Assembly: GCF_900010725.2 (NCBI RefSeq) | Contig: NZ_LR734855.1 | Span: 1-53,927, forward strand | Direction of reading: 5' to 3' | DNA length: 53,927 nucleotides | Source of the DNA: Planktothrix serta PCC 8927 | GTDB taxonomy: Bacteria; Cyanobacteriota; Cyanobacteriia; Cyanobacteriales; Microcoleaceae | Part shown: in pieces, positions 51,050-53,927 of the stretch | How positions within the stretch are numbered: position 1 is the first letter of the stretch | Layout of the letters: the number at the start of each line of letters is the position of its first letter | Position numbers and translations under genes: made by a program | Notes under the pieces: generated by a model | What the model was told of the DNA's origin: nothing | Database searches by the model: none | The model's input: only the letters and a program-made list of their open reading frames with translations

Positions 51050-52093
51050 TTAAGTTGCTAAAGTTTTGATATGAGAAAGTGCTGCTGAAACGGTGACGGG
51101 TAGATTATAGCCACCCCCATGACAGGAAAGGACTGGACATTCATGTTTCTTCGCAAAATCTAGCGTGATTTGAGTGAGTTTACAGAAGTCATTATTTGTC
51201 CAACCTGTCGTGCTGGCACCACAATCCTCTTGATGGGAATCATAACCTGAAAAAATAGCAATTAGATTCGGTTGCCAAGGCATTTTTTCCAACGCTTTTT
51301 GAAACACATCAATGCTTTCATAACCATAATAAAAGGTTCCTGTAATCCCTTCTTCTTGTAAAACTTCAATCGGAAAAGATTCAGTAATAATCGGAATATT
51401 ACAGTGTCCAACTACTTGAGCCGCATCTGTTGTTCCTGCTTTTAAGTCGGAAGCTTTCGCCATATAAAGATCGACAGCACTGTGAATACTAATACAATAA
51501 ACACTGGGATCATGACTAAAAATGTCCTGAGTTCCATCTCCATGATGAATATCCCAATCAATAATTAGTATTTTGGCAAATCCCTGAAGTTGAGCGTATC
51601 GAGTCGCAGCAGCCAGAGGATTGAGAAGACAATAACCATGTCCCCAATCTTGATGAGCATGATGACCAACCATACTAAAACAGTATGCACGCTCAACAAT
51701 TCCTCGTTTCATTTGGTCAATGGCTTCTAACATTCCGCCCAAGCCATAAAGATAACCGGGTAGCGCGTATTCCAATCCTCGACACTCAATACTTAACTCC
51801 GGTAAAGATAGACTGATCTCGTCCAAGGGTTGATCAAGTGCTTTGAGAGCTAACTTTCGGAGATAGTGATAGGTATGAACTCTGAGATAATCAGCAACTT
51901 GTGCTTTCCGCAAGGATAAAACTGGATAGTCTCGAAGGGATTGTGCTAGGGTATGTCGAACTTGATTGTAGTAAGCAAGAGAAAACTTTTCAAAAGCGAT
52001 TTCCTGCATTGGCTTGGAAGTTAAAAATGCTTGAGGGTATAGGGATGTAAAAAGCCGTGCCATTCTATTGTTTTTATTAAATTTAATTCCCAT
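51050..52093 (-). CDS. Histone-deacetylase-family (acetoin utilisation-type) hydrolase
   Basis: A 347-residue zinc hydrolase of the arginase/deacetylase fold. The catalytic tandem histidines lie in GHHAHQDWGHGYCLLN, the zinc ligands in IIDWDIHHGDGTQDIF, and the third ligand aspartate in FSGYDSHQEDCG. HGGGYN near the end is the family's glycine loop. Bacterial members deacetylate acetylated proteins, polyamines or acetoin-type metabolites; the substrate is not evident. The frame opens at 52093; an ATG at 52063 (MARLFTSLYP) would also fit homologues. Confidence 0.87.
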   Translation of the reverse strand: MGIKFNKNNRMARLFTSLYPQAFLTSKPMQEIAFEKFSLAYYNQVRHTLAQSLRDYPVLSLRKAQVADYLRVHTYHYLRKLALKALDQPLDEISLSLPELSIECRGLEYALPGYLYGLGGMLEAIDQMKRGIVERAYCFSMVGHHAHQDWGHGYCLLNPLAAATRYAQLQGFAKILIIDWDIHHGDGTQDIFSHDPSVYCISIHSAVDLYMAKASDLKAGTTDAAQVVGHCNIPIITESFPIEVLQEEGITGTFYYGYESIDVFQKALEKMPWQPNLIAIFSGYDSHQEDCGASTTGWTNNDFCKLTQITLDFAKKHECPVLSCHGGGYNLPVTVSAALSHIKTLAT

Positions 52094-52320
52094 TTGATGT
52101 CTATTTATTATAATCTAAGTTTGCTGGATTCGGATGAAGTTGCGATCGCCCGTCCTTAAGTCCAGGAATAATCATCAACTCAAAAAACAGGAATAAAAGC
52201 AGGTGCTAGACAGTCAATAACCTAAAGATACAATTCATATTTTTGAAAACTGCTTGAACCTTGACACCAAAAAAGGTTTATAGTTTTTTATAGTCAAGTC
52301 AAATCAAGACAAAAACAACA

Positions 52321-53790
52321 ATGGAATTTAAAGCAACGAACACATCCCCTTTAGAGTGGGCCGGAGATGTCCTCGCCCTGGGTTTATTTGAAGATCAGAT
52401 AGAATTAACCGGGGACTTTGCCACCTTAGATGATCAACTGGCTGGAACCTTAAAAGAGTTAATTGAAGAAGCTGAATTTAAGGGAAAAGCCGATAGTAGT
52501 GTCTCTACTCGTGTGGGTGGAAATAGCCCAATTCGCAAAGTGATTTTAGTCGGTTTGGGTAAATCAGAGAGCTTCAAATTAGACAGCTTACGTCGAGCAT
52601 CAGCGAGTATCGCCAAAACCGCTAAATCCCTCAAAGGTAAAAGCGTTGGGGTGAGCTTACCTGTTTTTGAAACCCCAGAAATCACCGCCCAAGCGATTAC
52701 CGAAGGGGTAGAATTAGCCTTATATCAAGATACTCGATTTAAGTCTGAACCCGATGAAAAAGCGCACAAAATTGAACAGATTGAATTATTAGGTTTAGCT
52801 GGAACAGAAGCCGCTATTACTCGCGCCCAAAAAATCTGTTCTGGAGTGATTTTAGCACGGGAATTAGTCGCCGCCCCTGCTAACGAAATTAACCCGGTTA
52901 CAATGGCAGAAATGGCACAATCCTTAGCCAACGAATACGGGTTTGAAATTAAAATTCTGGAAAAAGAAGACTGTGAACAATTAGGAATGGGTGCTTTTTT
53001 AGGAGTCGCCCAAGCTTCGGATTTACCGCCTAAATTTATTCATTTAATCTATCGTCCTGAAGGAAGCCCTCGCCGCAAATTAGCCATTATTGGCAAAGGA
53101 TTAACCTTTGATTCTGGGGGGTTGAATTTGAAACCCAGTGGGAGCGGTATTGAAATGATGAAAATGGATATGGGAGGGGCGGCGGCAACCTTTGGCGCTG
53201 CTAAAGCCATTGGTCAATTAAAACCCGATGTGGAAGTGCATTTTATTAGTGCTGTCACCGAAAATATGATTAGTGGTCGCGCCATGCACCCTGGAGATTT
53301 TCTTAAAGCTTCTAATGGCAAAACCATTGAAGTTAATAATACTGATGCGGAAGGACGGTTAACGTTAGCTGATGCCCTCGTTTTTACAGACAAATTAGGG
53401 GTAGATGCTATGATTGATTTAGCCACATTAACTGGCGCCTGCGTGGTTGCTTTGGGAGATGATATTGCTGGGTTATGGAGTCCCGATGAACACCTAGCAA
53501 TGGAGTTAGAAACGGCCTCCAAAACATCAGGGGAAAAACTCTGGCGGATGCCCTTAGAAGAGAAATATTTTGAAGGGTTAAAAGCTATGCACGCTGATAT
53601 GAAAAATACCGGGCCGAGGGCTGGCGGATCAATTACTGCGGCGTTATTCCTGAAACAATTTGTAGATAAAACTCCTTGGGCGCATTTAGATGTCGCTGGC
53701 CCGGTTTGGGCAGATAAAGACAATGGCTACAATAATGCCGGGGCGACGGGTTACGGGGTGAGAATGTTAGTTAACTGGGTCTTAAGTTAG
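52321..53790 (+). CDS. pepA: Leucyl aminopeptidase (M17 family)
   Basis: A 489-residue cytosol aminopeptidase, close to the 490-500 typical for PepA. The N-terminal macrodomain-like part is followed by the C-terminal catalytic domain. This has [16 protein letters not shown] (lysine and aspartate metal ligands), [15 protein letters not shown] and [15 protein letters not shown], the M17 signature with both acidic ligands and the bicarbonate arginine. [19 protein letters not shown] completes it. It is a hexameric dimetal peptidase for peptide turnover; in some bacteria PepA also binds DNA. The ATG at 52321 directly follows an A-rich leader. Confidence 0.95.
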   Translation: MEFKATNTSPLEWAGDVLALGLFEDQIELTGDFATLDDQLAGTLKELIEEAEFKGKADSSVSTRVGGNSPIRKVILVGLGKSESFKLDSLRRASASIAKTAKSLKGKSVGVSLPVFETPEITAQAITEGVELALYQDTRFKSEPDEKAHKIEQIELLGLAGTEAAITRAQKICSGVILARELVAAPANEINPVTMAEMAQSLANEYGFEIKILEKEDCEQLGMGAFLGVAQASDLPPKFIHLIYRPEGSPRRKLAIIGKGLTFDSGGLNLKPSGSGIEMMKMDMGGAAATFGAAKAIGQLKPDVEVHFISAVTENMISGRAMHPGDFLKASNGKTIEVNNTDAEGRLTLADALVFTDKLGVDAMIDLATLTGACVVALGDDIAGLWSPDEHLAMELETASKTSGEKLWRMPLEEKYFEGLKAMHADMKNTGPRAGGSITAALFLKQFVDKTPWAHLDVAGPVWADKDNGYNNAGATGYGVRMLVNWVLS

Positions 53791-53927
53791 TTCCCCAGGG
53801 CTGTTTCATTCTCGGATCTAAAATGCGATCGCTGCTCAGAAGAAAGAAAGGGCGGGTTTAGGGAGATAATTACTGATCATTAAAGCTGGTCTCGGAACCC
53901 GCCCCTACGGTTTAATTGTTGATTATT

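Noticed and set aside
52261-52290. TTGACA with TATAGT upstream of pepA as a promoter
   Set aside because: The only TATAGT hexamers are 12 or 22 bases from TTGACA, outside the usual 16-18 spacing.
53214-53723. 169-codon minus-strand frame inside pepA
   Set aside because: It is the complement of the highly conserved M17 catalytic domain and has no independent support.

Overview
The window is chromosomal DNA of a filamentous cyanobacterium, most like the Planktothrix/Oscillatoria/Microcoleus group. The evidence is AT-rich coding sequence, scattered HIP1 octamers (GCGATCGC, e.g. 3803-3810, 16753-16760, 37869-37876), heptamer tandem repeats and short dispersed palindromes, and cyanobacteria-typical genes: a slr1737-like tocopherol cyclase, KGK-domain proteins, cyanobacterial-type GshA, Uma2 proteins, a DUF3352 protein and multi-GAF bilin-type histidine kinases. 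The genus is an inference; no rRNA or other marker gene is present.

Layout. 1-5.4 kb: the N-terminal part of a phosphate-binding lipoprotein (PstS) behind a consensus promoter overlapped by a Pho box, then a HAD phosphatase, a fatty-acid-hydroxylase-like membrane protein, a small conserved protein, a CHAD protein and a DUF3352 protein. 5.4-12.1 kb: a probable IS630 transposase stub broken by a MITE-like palindrome, then a 2080-residue TamB-like protein. 12.1-15 kb: an accessory island. It holds a BglII-type restriction endonuclease whose MT-A70 methyltransferase is cut off after about 42 residues, a PIN (VapC-like) gene with a small partner, a remnant with a HEPN-like RNxxxH motif, and a small protein coupled to a retropepsin-like aspartic protease. 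These sit among one integron attC-like site, one attC half-site and a long direct repeat.

15-29.6 kb: mostly housekeeping genes: pentapeptide-repeat protein, CutA, a permease/lipoprotein/CPBP-protease operon, MurD, GlyS, two tandem Uma2 paralogues, a PlsC-type acyltransferase, a DUF4241 protein and two peroxiredoxins. 29.8-41 kb: a CAU tRNA, a LysM-M23 peptidase, TrmL, GshA, an unassigned conserved protein, two KGK genes, an AmiC-type amidase and a metallophosphoesterase. 41-46.6 kb: two tandem hybrid photosensor-type histidine kinases whose GAF domains carry the Cys-His and D/E-x-C-F signatures of cyanobacteriochromes and phytochromes; no response regulator is encoded nearby. 47-53.9 kb: ankyrin protein, SelO AMPylase, a small membrane protein, tocopherol cyclase, a histone-deacetylase-family protein and leucyl aminopeptidase PepA.

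Three areas repay attention. The first is the 12.1-15 kb island, which reads like an integrase-less cassette cluster of defence and toxin-type modules in decay. The second is the pair of multi-chromophore sensor kinases, which may together read several colours. The third is the set of short dispersed palindromes and repeats that flank or lead particular genes (KGK, gshA, Uma2). Envelope functions recur (TamB, MurD, M23 peptidase, amidase, CPBP, acyltransferase), but only the permease-lipoprotein-CPBP run, the kinase pair and the protease pair look like operons by spacing.
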